Made by a program: the position numbers and the translations under genes
DNA from: Arthrobacter sp. MYb214
Lineage (GTDB): Bacteria > Actinomycetota > Actinomycetes > Actinomycetales > Micrococcaceae
Length of the DNA stretch: 64,000 nucleotides
Reading direction: 5' to 3'
NCBI RefSeq assembly: GCF_002979865.1
Contig: NZ_PCPZ01000004.1
Span: 310,001-374,000, forward strand
Part shown: positions 40,908 through 50,421 of the stretch, in pieces
How positions within the stretch are numbered: the first letter of the stretch is position 1
Layout of the letters: each line of letters opens with the position of its first letter
The notes under the pieces: model-generated
Told to the model about the DNA's origin: nothing
What the model saw: only the letters and a program-made list of their open reading frames with translations
Databases searched by the model: none

Positions 40908-43778
40908 TTATGAAACCCCCTGACGGCGTTTGCGCAGACGGATAAGCCCTGCACCAACAAGACCCGCGGCCAGGATCCCGCCACCGAGCATGCTGTAGAA
41001 ATCACTGCCTAGCCCGCCAGTCAGTGGTATTGCCGGGCCCTCGCGCCGGGTGTTCTCAATTGGGCCGAGGTCGAGAGTCAGGGTATCGGCAGATACTTCA
41101 AACACGAGTGGGTTTTCGAGTGGGTAATAGCCAGCTGGTGCTTTGGTTTCTTCCAACTGGTATTCTCCCCATGGCAATTCAGGTATCTTGAAGCCGCCTG
41201 CCCGCGGATCACGGTCTGCACCGGTGCACGAAGAAGCTTCCTGCGCGGTGCAGTCCTGGATTGCTAGCCCCTGCCCGCCATTGAAATTCGATGGCCCGGT
41301 GAGCGTCCACTGCGATCCGGAGAGGGCCTTGCCGGCCTCGTCGATCTTTTCCCAGAGAACTGCTCCGCTCTTGGGCTTATTGGTGAAGGTGCATTCAGCA
41401 ACGTCACCTGGTTTAAGACCTGTCAGGACTGAAGCCGCTGAAGAGAGGCTTTTTTCTGCTTTGGCTCCGCCGGCACTAGTCACCGAGCACACACCGCTGA
41501 CGAAGTCGTACCCGGTCTGCATGGTCTCGCTGATAGTCACGTTGGCAGTGGCCGTAGGATTGTTCGGAAAATTAATAGCCCATGGTGTCGCGACCTCGCC
41601 ATCGGCACCAGTCAGCGCGGTTGGCGGGGTGCTGATGCTGGTTCCAGAACTGCTTCCGGCTGCCAGGGTGGCGCCTACGGTCCAGTTGTTGGCTGGTTTA
41701 GGGTTCTGTCCCTTGAAATCCTGAAGGTGCTTTCCGATTGATACGCTTGCCGGTTTCAAGCTGTTGACGAACGTGCAGTCAACTACGTCCCCGGGAACGA
41801 TTCCAGCTGCAGGATTGTTGTCCGGACCGGTCAAAGCGATAGTCGTTTTGGTTCCGTCAAGCTTGGTCACGTCGCATTTTCCGCTAGCGAATTTGTAACC
41901 GTCCTGCATGACTTCGCGTACTTTCAGGTCAGCTTTGTGGGTGCTTGCACCGAATTGGAAACGCCATGAGGACGATCCTTCCGCATTCGTCTGCTGCGTA
42001 GTTGCTGATGGGCTAGAAGATACGGAGCCGGTTACAGATTGCGCAGCAGCGCCTACAGTCCAGTTCCTTCCTGGCTGAGGGTTCTCACCTTTTGAGTCGG
42101 TGACTTGCTTGTGGACGTTCACTTGCGCGATGAGCGGTGAATTGTAGAACCGGCATTCCACTGCTTGGCCGCTGGAAGGAATCGTGATTTTTCCTGCAGT
42201 ACCTGTGCCTTGAACGGTTTGAACGCCATCGACCAGACAACGGTAGCTAGAGGCGTAGTTGCTTAGGGTTGTGGTTCCTGCGGCGGTTTCCGCGAAATGC
42301 AGTTCGACATTGCGTACAGTCGGCAGGGGACCAACACGCTCGGGCTGCTGCCCATTAGCGTTGCCAGTAGTTGTTGCCGTGCCGATGACAGTGCCGCTAG
42401 CGCTTCCCTGGCGTAGGGACAAACCGAATTGATCACCTGATGCTACACGTCCACCTTCAACAAACTTCTCAATGGTGATGGTCGGCGGTGATCCGCATGA
42501 TGCGAGGTCCGTACTTCCGCCGAAATTCGAGCTCACGACGGTTTTCGGATTGCTCCACCCAGGCATGTCATAAGATTGCACAATATCGCCCGAGCTCAGA
42601 TAACCCTTGCCGTCGGCGTCGAAGGCCACACCGTTGACGTTGGTCGTGGTGTTATTAACCGTGTTACTGACTGACGAAGTGATAATTCCGCCATTCGCAG
42701 ACGCCAGATTAGCTGCCGTCACAGAGTATATGGTCGCAGTGCTTCCGGAGCCACGGACAACGAAGAGGTTTCCGTTCGCATCGAAACCCATGTCGCCGTT
42801 CGCCGCAGCGGTGGATCCAGTATCTGTAGCGATCCGCCCTTTGTAAGAGATCGCATTTGTCGCAGGATTGTATTCCCATAGCTGGAATGACCGTGTGCTA
42901 TTGCCGGTAGGGGTGTAGCCGCCGATGTAATAGCGACCGGTGCCCAGATCGACTGCTCCTGCAACGAATACTGCCGAACGATTCAGTGTGCTGGAGTTTA
43001 CCGCAGCGCCGGTGGTGGACCAGGAACCTGTGTTGACGTCGAAACGGTAAACCGTGGCACCTAGCGTGTCCGTGCTGCGGTGGTAAGCGAATACTGTGGA
43101 TCCGCCGGCACCGATTCCTAGGCCGTTCATCTGCATGTTTGCCTGGTTGACAGCACTGCCCAGGTTTGAAACAGCTCCACCTGGTGCGACGGCACGGATT
43201 TGTCCAGCAGAGGTCAGCCCGTAGACATATCCGGGACCACAGATTGGGGAATAGGTTGCCGCAGCTCTAAGAGCTCTGGACTCCACTACGGAAGCACCCG
43301 ACTCTTTGGCTGTTGGTTCCGAAGAACTTGGCTCTGGCTCCGGGTCAGTGGTTGACTCGACCGACTTCGAGCTGGAGGGGGACGGCGCTGGTGTTTCCGA
43401 AGGATTGTTCAGGAGAGCCGAGGGGAGCGATTCGTCGGTTATACCGGACGACTCTTCCAAGGAGGAGCCCGATGGCTGCGCAGATTCGGAAACTTCAGGG
43501 CCGGCAGTGGACGCTGGACTCTGGGATGCCATTACTGAAAGTTCGCCAGTGTCGGAAGTGGTGCTGGACAATGGCGTGGCAAATGCGGCCCCGGAGTGCT
43601 GAAAACTTAGGCTTCCGATTGCAACGAGAGCTGCGCAGAAAATGAGCCAGTTCCGAGCTCTTCGGTGCTGAAGAACATCCCGGCCTTGGGAGTTTCTTGG
43701 CGCTGGCAGGCCGCTAGGCAACTTGGTTCTGCCGTTACTTTTGCGAGTGCGACGATTCTCGTAGTGCTTGCCCAGCAT
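40908..43778 (-). CDS. Large IPLTG-anchored surface adhesin, probable pilus tip protein
   Basis: This 956-residue protein has a basic N-terminus and a signal span (LIFCAALVAIGSLSF), then a Ser/Pro/Glu-rich stalk to about residue 175. A region of repeated beta-propeller-like blades follows (YVYGLTSAGQIRAVAPGG, VYRFDVNTGSWS, LWEYNPATNAISYKG). After that come two copies of a domain containing NWTVGA (AQVNVHKQVTD and ASVSIGKHLQD) and a SpaA/prealbumin-like domain (LWEKIDEAGKAL to YQLEETKAPAGYYPLENP). It ends IPLTGG, a span and RKRRQG. It is encoded first in the pilus operon, as expected for a tip adhesin. Confidence 0.88.
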   Translation of the reverse strand: MLGKHYENRRTRKSNGRTKLPSGLPAPRNSQGRDVLQHRRARNWLIFCAALVAIGSLSFQHSGAAFATPLSSTTSDTGELSVMASQSPASTAGPEVSESAQPSGSSLEESSGITDESLPSALLNNPSETPAPSPSSSKSVESTTDPEPEPSSSEPTAKESGASVVESRALRAAATYSPICGPGYVYGLTSAGQIRAVAPGGAVSNLGSAVNQANMQMNGLGIGAGGSTVFAYHRSTDTLGATVYRFDVNTGSWSTTGAAVNSSTLNRSAVFVAGAVDLGTGRYYIGGYTPTGNSTRSFQLWEYNPATNAISYKGRIATDTGSTAAANGDMGFDANGNLFVVRGSGSTATIYSVTAANLASANGGIITSSVSNTVNNTTTNVNGVAFDADGKGYLSSGDIVQSYDMPGWSNPKTVVSSNFGGSTDLASCGSPPTITIEKFVEGGRVASGDQFGLSLRQGSASGTVIGTATTTGNANGQQPERVGPLPTVRNVELHFAETAAGTTTLSNYASSYRCLVDGVQTVQGTGTAGKITIPSSGQAVECRFYNSPLIAQVNVHKQVTDSKGENPQPGRNWTVGAAAQSVTGSVSSSPSATTQQTNAEGSSSWRFQFGASTHKADLKVREVMQDGYKFASGKCDVTKLDGTKTTIALTGPDNNPAAGIVPGDVVDCTFVNSLKPASVSIGKHLQDFKGQNPKPANNWTVGATLAAGSSSGTSISTPPTALTGADGEVATPWAINFPNNPTATANVTISETMQTGYDFVSGVCSVTSAGGAKAEKSLSSAASVLTGLKPGDVAECTFTNKPKSGAVLWEKIDEAGKALSGSQWTLTGPSNFNGGQGLAIQDCTAQEASSCTGADRDPRAGGFKIPELPWGEYQLEETKAPAGYYPLENPLVFEVSADTLTLDLGPIENTRREGPAIPLTGGLGSDFYSMLGGGILAAGLVGAGLIRLRKRRQGVS

Positions 43779-45257
43779 TTATCGTTCCCCAACTGATGAA
43801 AGGCGTGGGGAAGAATGTCACTAGGAAAAGGAAACAAAACCAGAGAGAACTCGCATTAAGCGTTTAACGAAAAATCCCCAAGGTAATAAATCCAGGCCCC
43901 CACACCTGAATGTATGATTCGGGATCAACCTACCAAGGAGTTGATGAATAGTCATCTTTGGACTTAGTAACATTTCGTAATAAAGTTTGCTCTCATGCAT
44001 TTCGATGGGTGCATTCGGGGCCGCTATCCTAGGCCCGACCAAGGGCGTCGATGAGTTGTCCGGTGTCCAATTTGGCATAGCCTCCGCCCACGTCGGATTA
44101 ACTGGTGGATGGACGTTCTCGCAGCTATTTCTACTTCCTGAGAGGGGCATCCTTCCGAAAACTGGCAAGCATTTCGGTGTGGAAAGAGGGTGGGCTTGAT
44201 ACCAGGCTTGTCGAGCTGGTTAGTGAAGTCGTTCGGCGCTATGTGCGCGATGGCATCAACGTCACCGAGCTGATGTTTCCCAGTTGCGCGTTCGGCGATG
44301 AGGACTTGGAGAATTTCGCGAAGTTCAGCGAGTGCCCTGATTGGCCGAGGTCGGCTGACGGAACGATCGATTCTATGTCAGATTAAATCTACCTATAGCG
44401 GTCAAACCCGGTCACCTCCATCATGAAGAAAGTGGCTGGAACTCTGGACGAAGCCGGTCCGGTGCTCACCATGGATGTGCGATCACCTGCCAACGAAGAT
44501 CCGAGGGGGACGTCCTGATCCCGGCCAAGATTACGGGCAGCTTCTGAACGTTGTTGACCGCCTGAACATCTGGAATTTTCGGGGCATCGCATCGTCCAAT
44601 CGGGTTTCGACAGACGAATTGGTGTAGCGGTACATGAAGCAGGAACCTGAAAATTATTCCTTGGAAATCGGGCGTTGGGAAGGCGCAGGCTCCATGCACA
44701 GCAGATCCGTGAGCAAGGAACTGCGAAATGCCGAGGGCCATTCGTTGCTGCATGTCTCCGCTACGCCACTTCGTTGATGGACGACAGCGTGGGGTCCGCA
44801 TTGGAGGGGGCTTCGAGCCAATTTCCTGCTACTCGCCAGGATGCGGACCAGCCGTGGAATCTATACGAACTCCGGCTCGAAGAAAAAATTCCAAATTAAT
44901 ACGGATTCTTGCGTCATGATTCCCTTTTCCGCGTATCTAAGTGGTGTAGGCGCTGAACTGGGCAACAAGGAATTATGAGGTTTCGAGACGTCCAGTTGTC
45001 TTATGGGGAAGGTGCTGACGGGTGGGCGAGTTGCAAGTTTGGGGGATGGAACTCGCCCACCTTTCGGGATTTTCAGGTCCATTTCACAGATATATTGGAA
45101 AAATCCTGATATGTTCTAGAGGATGAAAGTGGCGCCCAAACTCGGGCGGCATCGTCGACGGGGCGCAGGTTGCCGTTAGTCGGCCCCAGGGGTTGGGGAA
45201 TCTTTGGGGGGCGGCTGCGAGCACCTGCCTTGTCGCACGAAACGTTATGGGGACGTA
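43779..45257. other. 1.5-kb divergent region between the pilus operon and the tethered sigma gene
   Basis: No intact gene is convincing. A short frame ending at 44386 (RRYVRDGINVTELMFPSC, FGDEDLENFAKFSECPDW) looks like the tail of a decayed gene. Another short frame near 44634-44780 (MKQEPENYSLEIGRWEGAG) may be a further remnant. The ends must hold promoters for the pilus operon and for the sigma gene. Base composition is lower in GC than in the surroundings. Confidence 0.45.
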
Positions 45258-47498
45258 GTGACAATTGATTCTGGGGCACGCTTTACTGAAGTCGGCGATG
45301 CAGATTTAATTCGTGGTGTTAGGACAGGAAGCCGCGAAGCCCAGGAGCACCTGTATCGACGGCACAAGCAAGTGGCGCTGAATGTAGCGTTCAGGCATAC
45401 GAACTCTCCTTCCGACGCCGAGGATGTTGTCTCTGAAGCTTTCTTGCGGGTCTTCCGCATCATCGAGCGTGGGGCAGGACCGGATGAGTTCTTCCGCGCC
45501 TATTTAATGACTGCGGTATCCCGTGAAGCTTTTTCCAGGAATAAGTCGGCCACGAAGCAAATTGCTGTCGAGGATGTCCAGGAATTCCTTCCAGGCGATG
45601 CACACGCGGACGAAGCGATGGAACGCCATGAATCCAACTTTGCCATCGCTGCGTTCAATGCCTTGACCGAACGCTGGAAGACGGTGCTATGGCTCACCGA
45701 AGTAGAGGAGCTGCCGCCGAGAGACGTCGCGCCAATTCTAGGAATGACACCCAACGCGGTTTCAGCATTGGCGGTACGGGCGCGCGAGGGATTGCGTGAA
45801 GCCTACTTGGCCGCGCACATGAATGGTCGGTCTGGGGTTCCTGCAAATTGCGCCGACATTCGAGAGCATTTGCCTGCCTTTATCCGAGGTACGTTGGGGA
45901 TCCGGAACGAGCGTGATGTCAAAGAGCATTTGAAATCGTGCCCGAACTGCGCAGTAGTGTTCGGGGAATTGAACGAAATCGGTGCCACGTTGCGCGCTTA
46001 TGTCCTTCCTCTGTTTGTTGGCGGGATAACTGCGCTGGGGATTCCTGCCTCGGGAGGTATTGCTGGAATGGGATTTTCAGCTGCCTCAGCAACGGTGTCT
46101 GCGGGAGCTACTGCTGGTACAGCATCCGCTGATGCATCGGGCGCCGGATTGAGCATAACGGGAGGAAGCAGCCTGGCCGTCACTTTGGGCATTGGGTTGG
46201 TGAGCGTCGCCGTAACCGCGTCCGCTATCGGCCTGATACCGAAACTGATTGTTCAGGAGGAAAGGGAACGGGCCGCACCGTCCAGCGCGGACCAGACCCA
46301 GCCGCAGGTGCAAGGTGTTGAAGCCCCGATAGCTGGGGCCCAGCCACCCGTCGTAATGAGTCGTGCCATGTTCTTGCGAGACATGATTGCGCAGACTGTT
46401 CCTGATGCGAAGGACGCACCAGCAATCACGAACCAAGTGGAGTCGCCATTCAGTAATCCATTTTCTCCGCTGACACGTGTGCCAGCGGCTATGCCGTCGC
46501 CTGAAGAGATCTCTGAATCTACTCTTGATTCGACTCCGGAACCAACTCCGGAACTGACGGTGGAGCCTACTCCGGAACCAACCCTTGAGCCGACGGTGGA
46601 GCCGACTCCGGAACCGACCCTTGAACCGACGGTGGAGCCGACGGTGGAGCCTACTCCGGAACCGACGGTGGAGCCGACGGTTGAGCCGACTCCGGAACCG
46701 ACTCCGGAACCGACCCTTGAACCGACGGTTGAGCCGACTCCGGAACCGACCCTTGAACCGACGGTGGAGCCGACGGTTGAGCCGACTCAGGAACCGACCC
46801 TTGAACCGACGGTGGAGCCGACGGTTGAGCCGACTCAGGAACCGACCCCTGAACCAACCCCTGAACCGACGGTGGAGCCGACTCAGGAACCGACCCCTGA
46901 ACCGACGGTGGAGCCGACGGTGGAGCCTACTCCGGAACCGACCCCTGAACCGACGGTGGAGCCGACGGTTGAGCCGACGGTTGAGCCGACTCAGGAACCA
47001 ACCCCTGAACCGACGGTGGAGCCGACGGTTGAGCCGACTCCGGAACCGACGGTGGAGCCGACGGTGGAGCCTACTCCGGAACCGACCCCTGAACCAACGG
47101 TGGAGCCGACCCCAGAACCATCCCCTGAGCCGACGGTGGAGCCTACGGTTGAGCCGAGCGCTGAGCCGGAAGACGGCCAGGCCGGTTCTGAATTCCAGGT
47201 CGCCATGACGCAAGAGGAAGGCGGATTCTTTGCGAATTACACCTTCGATATCAGCGGAGCTTCGGAAAGCGATCCCATAAGTTTCGAGGTGCGGCTCAAC
47301 TGGCTTTGGCTGGATAACATGACCTACGAGGGGAATTGCATTCCCTCGAACGTAAGAGCCAATTCATTCAGGCTTACCTGCGAAGGCCCAGCAACGTTAA
47401 AGTTGAAGCAGTTCTACCTGCTTGGAGACCGGGCTATCGCATTTGAGAGCCGAGGGAACTCGAAGGAGAAGTTCGAATTCAAGATTCCAGGACTCTAG
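45258..47498 (+). CDS. Membrane-tethered ECF sigma factor with TxEP repeat stalk
   Basis: This 746-residue protein combines several parts. Sigma region 2 is at about residues 27-95 (HLYRRHKQVALNVAFRHTNS, DAEDVVSEAFLRVFRII). Region 4 is at about 135-185 (ALTERWKTVLWLTEVEELPPRDVAPILGMTPNAVSAL). A zinc-finger anti-sigma-like segment has Cys198, His204, His224, Cys228 and Cys231. A hydrophobic stretch at 248-280 and a clear span at about 306-327 follow. Then come about 52 TxEP tetrapeptides (426-635) and a 110-residue domain containing two Cys. There is no sorting motif. The start is GTG 45258; a TTG at 45204 is open. It likely senses the envelope and controls surface genes such as the neighbouring pili. 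Confidence 0.85.
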   Translation: MTIDSGARFTEVGDADLIRGVRTGSREAQEHLYRRHKQVALNVAFRHTNSPSDAEDVVSEAFLRVFRIIERGAGPDEFFRAYLMTAVSREAFSRNKSATKQIAVEDVQEFLPGDAHADEAMERHESNFAIAAFNALTERWKTVLWLTEVEELPPRDVAPILGMTPNAVSALAVRAREGLREAYLAAHMNGRSGVPANCADIREHLPAFIRGTLGIRNERDVKEHLKSCPNCAVVFGELNEIGATLRAYVLPLFVGGITALGIPASGGIAGMGFSAASATVSAGATAGTASADASGAGLSITGGSSLAVTLGIGLVSVAVTASAIGLIPKLIVQEERERAAPSSADQTQPQVQGVEAPIAGAQPPVVMSRAMFLRDMIAQTVPDAKDAPAITNQVESPFSNPFSPLTRVPAAMPSPEEISESTLDSTPEPTPELTVEPTPEPTLEPTVEPTPEPTLEPTVEPTVEPTPEPTVEPTVEPTPEPTPEPTLEPTVEPTPEPTLEPTVEPTVEPTQEPTLEPTVEPTVEPTQEPTPEPTPEPTVEPTQEPTPEPTVEPTVEPTPEPTPEPTVEPTVEPTVEPTQEPTPEPTVEPTVEPTPEPTVEPTVEPTPEPTPEPTVEPTPEPSPEPTVEPTVEPSAEPEDGQAGSEFQVAMTQEEGGFFANYTFDISGASESDPISFEVRLNWLWLDNMTYEGNCIPSNVRANSFRLTCEGPATLKLKQFYLLGDRAIAFESRGNSKEKFEFKIPGL
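46533..47160 (+). repeat. Coding minisatellite of 12-bp units (TxEP)
   Basis: About 52 tandem 12-bp units encode TPEP, TVEP, TLEP or TQEP. They are arranged in higher-order blocks of 24-60 bp that are identical in DNA over long runs, for example CCGACGGTGGAGCCGAC. Unit length is a multiple of three, so slippage changes stalk length without shifting frame. Confidence 0.95.
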
Positions 47499-47569
47499 AC
47501 GCAGTCCAACCGTCCTCCCATAGCCATTCCAGGGCCATGCGGAATGTCCTTCGCGGCTAGGATCGACAC

Positions 47570-48100
47570 ATGGCAGAAAATTCCATGCCTGAGCTGCCTC
47601 CCGTCGATGCAGAAGCTGCTGAACAGATGTGGTTTGAGTATCTGGCGAGCAAAGGGATTCCGCGGGCCGATGCACCGCACCATGTCGCCGAATCCTTCGG
47701 GGACCATCCCGCGCTTGCTGATGAGCTTCTGGATGAAATGCTGCACGGAACCAAGCGAGCGACTTCGTCTCTGGCTAGCGACTACGTTTATTACAACGAA
47801 CGTGTCCCGCAACCTGAAGACCACTGCATTGTCTGCGATGGCCAAGGGCAGCCGCGAGCAATTTTGCGCGTGCTTTCCGTCGAGCGCTCCACGTTCTTCG
47901 AGGTAGGCGCGGAGTTTGCCGCGGCCGAGGGAGAAGGGGATCTCTCGTTGGAATACTGGCGCGCAGAACATAAGAAATTCTGGCGCCGTACGCAGAAATC
48001 CATAGGAATCGATTGGAAACCTGAAGACACCGCCAAAGCCGGGGGAGAGTTGGTCTTGGAACGCTTTGAAATTTGCTGGCCAGAGGAGCATGCCGACTAG
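47570..48100 (+). CDS. ASCH-domain protein (YhfF/DUF984-like)
   Basis: This 176-residue cytoplasmic protein has the ASCH beta-barrel pattern: LADELLDEMLHGTKRATSSLASDY, CIVCDGQGQPRAILRVLSVERSTFFEV and SLEYWRAEHKKFWRR. ASCH proteins are RNA-binding or act as amidohydrolases on modified nucleosides; the role of this one is unknown. AGGATC precedes the ATG. It lies 71 bases after the tethered sigma gene in the same direction and may be co-transcribed. Confidence 0.82.
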   Translation: MAENSMPELPPVDAEAAEQMWFEYLASKGIPRADAPHHVAESFGDHPALADELLDEMLHGTKRATSSLASDYVYYNERVPQPEDHCIVCDGQGQPRAILRVLSVERSTFFEVGAEFAAAEGEGDLSLEYWRAEHKKFWRRTQKSIGIDWKPEDTAKAGGELVLERFEICWPEEHAD

Positions 48101-48202
48101 CCGGTCGAACTTCGTCACGCTGGCCTGCGGTCGAGGATATGCAAGCGTAGGGTGGATGCAGTGGGTTTCCCGTGAACGAAGCCCGGACAAGAAAGGTTGA
48201 AC

Positions 48203-48499
48203 ATGTCGATTGTCGTCATCAATGCCCTATCGGTTCCCGGCGAAGCTGGGCCGGAACTGGAGAAGCGTTTCGCTGCTCGCAAGCATTCGGTGGATTCTTC
48301 ACCGGGGTTCGAGGGGTTCAAGCTGCTGCGTCCGGTCAATGGTGGAGACAAGTACTTTGTGTACACCCAGTGGGCAACCCGCGAGGACTTCGAGAACTGG
48401 CGTACCCAGCGCGCTGATGCGGCCCATGCTGGCAGCGATGCCAAGAAGCCAGTGGCCAGCGGCGCTGAACTTCTGGAATTCGAGATCGTGGAATTCTAG
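48203..48499 (+). CDS. MhuD-like haem-degrading monooxygenase
   Basis: This 98-residue protein of the antibiotic-biosynthesis-monooxygenase fold aligns with mycobacterial MhuD. It has VINALSVPGEAGPELEKRFA, HSVDSSPGFEGFKLLRPV, YFVYTQWATREDFENW and AHAG. The key residues fall at the MhuD numbers: Asn7, Trp66 and His75 (haem ligand). It probably opens haem and releases iron. AAAGG precedes ATG 48203. It is a single gene ended by a terminator; no iron box is apparent. Confidence 0.85.
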   Translation: MSIVVINALSVPGEAGPELEKRFAARKHSVDSSPGFEGFKLLRPVNGGDKYFVYTQWATREDFENWRTQRADAAHAGSDAKKPVASGAELLEFEIVEF

Positions 48500-48517
48500 G
48501 CGCTGCAGCCTGCTGGC

Positions 48518-48550
48518 AACGCCCCGATGCCTTCGTGGTATCGGGGCGTT
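48518..48550. terminator. Bidirectional intrinsic terminator
   Basis: AACGCCCCGATgCC pairs with TGGTATCGGGGCGTT around TTCG, between the convergent genes ending at 48499 (+) and 48574 (-). Confidence 0.78.
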
Positions 48551-48573
48551 ATCTGCATCCAGGACCTTTTTGC

Positions 48574-49971
48574 CTACCTGCGTCCCTTGAACTTGCGCCG
48601 TGCCGAATCGGCCAGCAACGCAGCACCCAAGGCGATGCAAAGCAGTGCGCCGATCAAGAAGGTCATGTCGATGCCTTCCGGACTGGCCTCGCCATTGAGT
48701 CCGGGGTGGGTGGCGATAATGGCGGCGGAAATCGCCGTGCCGAAGGAAGAACCTACAGTACGCAGCACCTGGTTGAAACTTACCGAGCTGCCTAGCTCCT
48801 TGGTCGCTACGCTGCGGGCGATCAATGCCGGCATGGCCGCATAGCTTGCGCCCATGCCGATGCCGAAGACCAGCATGCTCAGCAAGATCTCCCAGAGCGC
48901 CGAGTGGGGCAGCCAGAGCATGGTGCCTGCTGCGGCCATGATGATCGCTCCAATGGGAAGCATGACCTGGATGCCAACGCGTTTGGCAAGTATGCGCACC
49001 ACGCGGTTGGCAGCCAAGCTGCCGACCGAGAGCGGGAAGATGACAAATCCTGCCCAGAAGACCGGCAGGCTCAGCCCGTAGCCAGTTGCCGCATCTGCCT
49101 GGGCTACCAGTGATGATACGGACATGCCGATATACAGTGCGGCGCCCAGGGCGATGGCCGAGATATTGGCCAAGAGGACTTCGCCCTGCTTGAGCGTGCG
49201 CAGATTAATCAGCGGGTGGCCAAGGCTGTTTTCCACCCTCACCCAGATGATCAGCACGATGACCGAGAAAGCGCCCAAAGCAAGCGTTGCAGGTGAAGCC
49301 CAGCCCCACTTGGGCCCCTCGGATATGGCCAGCAGCAGGGAGGTGAGCCCCAGGGCCAGCAAGCCGGAGCCGGTGTAGTCGAAGGGACGTTGCTCGGCCT
49401 GGGTATCGGGGCCTGCAGGAACAACTTTCCACACCACGCAGATGGTGGCCAGCACGAATAGCGCACCGAACCAGAACGCGTAGGAGTAGTCGAAAATGCC
49501 AGCGATGATGCCGGTCAATGGATAGCCGATGCCGATTCCGGAAGCAACCGTCACCGACAAGGTGGAGATGGTGTTCTGCAGGTGCTCGGCCGCTACATAG
49601 CGCCTGGCGATGGCGATGGTGACCGGAACAATGCCGTAGGACAATCCCTGGAGCACGCGTCCGGCAAGGAACACGCCAAAGCTCGGTGCGGACGCTGCCA
49701 TGACAGAGCCTACGAACATGGCCGCCAGCGAGACGAGCAGCAGCCGCTTCTTATGTGGTCCATCGCTGAGGCGTCCCATGATGGGTGTTGCCACGGCGCC
49801 GGCCAGCAGATTCACGGTGAGCATCCACTGGGCGGCGGCAATATCGACATTGAACCGCAAGGAAATCGAGGGGACCAGCAGCATGCCCAGCGAGGAGACG
49901 ATTGCCGTGGCAAGCGCGGCGAAGACCAGCGTGGGCACCAGCGGGCTCTGGTTGGATGCGTTGCGGCTCAT
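48574..49971 (-). CDS. MFS drug transporter, 14-span DHA2 type
   Basis: This 465-residue exporter has about fourteen spans. It includes the DHA2 antiporter motif region FLAGRVLQGLSYGIVPVTIAIA and the loop LSDGPHKKRLLLVSL between spans 2 and 3. Proteins like EmrB/QacA export hydrophobic compounds with protons. It overlaps the upstream MarR gene by four bases, so the pair is likely a drug-responsive efflux operon. Substrate unknown. Confidence 0.88.
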   Translation of the reverse strand: MSRNASNQSPLVPTLVFAALATAIVSSLGMLLVPSISLRFNVDIAAAQWMLTVNLLAGAVATPIMGRLSDGPHKKRLLLVSLAAMFVGSVMAASAPSFGVFLAGRVLQGLSYGIVPVTIAIARRYVAAEHLQNTISTLSVTVASGIGIGYPLTGIIAGIFDYSYAFWFGALFVLATICVVWKVVPAGPDTQAEQRPFDYTGSGLLALGLTSLLLAISEGPKWGWASPATLALGAFSVIVLIIWVRVENSLGHPLINLRTLKQGEVLLANISAIALGAALYIGMSVSSLVAQADAATGYGLSLPVFWAGFVIFPLSVGSLAANRVVRILAKRVGIQVMLPIGAIIMAAAGTMLWLPHSALWEILLSMLVFGIGMGASYAAMPALIARSVATKELGSSVSFNQVLRTVGSSFGTAISAAIIATHPGLNGEASPEGIDMTFLIGALLCIALGAALLADSARRKFKGRR

Positions 49972-50402
49972 GGGCGGACCGCGGTATTGATTTTCTTGAG
50001 CGCGGGCAAGGCGGAGCGGATCAGGGAACGGTCCTCCTCGCTCAGGTTCTCGCCCATGGCTTGGAGCAGCGCGGTCCGGCCGAGCAGGATTTCCTGGTCC
50101 AGCTTTTGGCGGCCGTCATCGGTGAGCTGGAACCAGAGCTTGCGGCGGTCGGCCTCGTCCCGGTGCCGCTCGATCAGTCCGAGGCCTTCCAATTCCTTGG
50201 TCGTCAGCGAGATGGCCTGCTGGCTGACCCCGATGGCCTGGCTCATCCGGGCGGCACTGGCCCGGCCTTCGATGGCCAAGGTGTGCAGGATTCCCAGTTT
50301 GCCCGGGGAGATGGATCGTGCCGTGCGAATCAGGCTCAGCAATGGCGAAAGCACCTCGAGCATCTGCTGGGGAAGGTCTGCGGGCTCGGGATCAATTTCC
50401 AT
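49968..50402 (-). CDS. MarR-family transcriptional regulator
   Basis: This regulator of about 144 residues has a winged helix-turn-helix: LGILHTLAIEGRASAARMSQAIGVSQQAISLTTKELEGLGLIERHRDEADRRKLWFQLTDDG. ATG 50402 has no ribosome-binding site and lies close behind TATAGC, so the mRNA may be leaderless. A palindrome at 50422-50431 lies in its promoter. It most likely represses itself and the MFS pump until a drug-like ligand binds. Confidence 0.88.
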   Translation of the reverse strand: MEIDPEPADLPQQMLEVLSPLLSLIRTARSISPGKLGILHTLAIEGRASAARMSQAIGVSQQAISLTTKELEGLGLIERHRDEADRRKLWFQLTDDGRQKLDQEILLGRTALLQAMGENLSEEDRSLIRSALPALKKINTAVRP

Positions 50403-50421
50403 AGCTATAGAATACAATTAA

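Noticed and set aside
44466-44801. 111-codon minus-strand frame in the pilus/sigma intergenic region
   Set aside because: No family recognised and no ribosome-binding site seen; left as part of the decayed intergenic region.
46533-47160. Repeat array as a possible CRISPR
   Set aside because: Units are contiguous 12-mers without unique spacers and lie in frame inside a gene.
46086-47213. Arg-rich minus-strand frame over the TxEP repeats
   Set aside because: It is a periodic shadow of the repeat DNA; the plus strand has recognisable sigma, zinc-finger and membrane parts in the same frame as the repeats.
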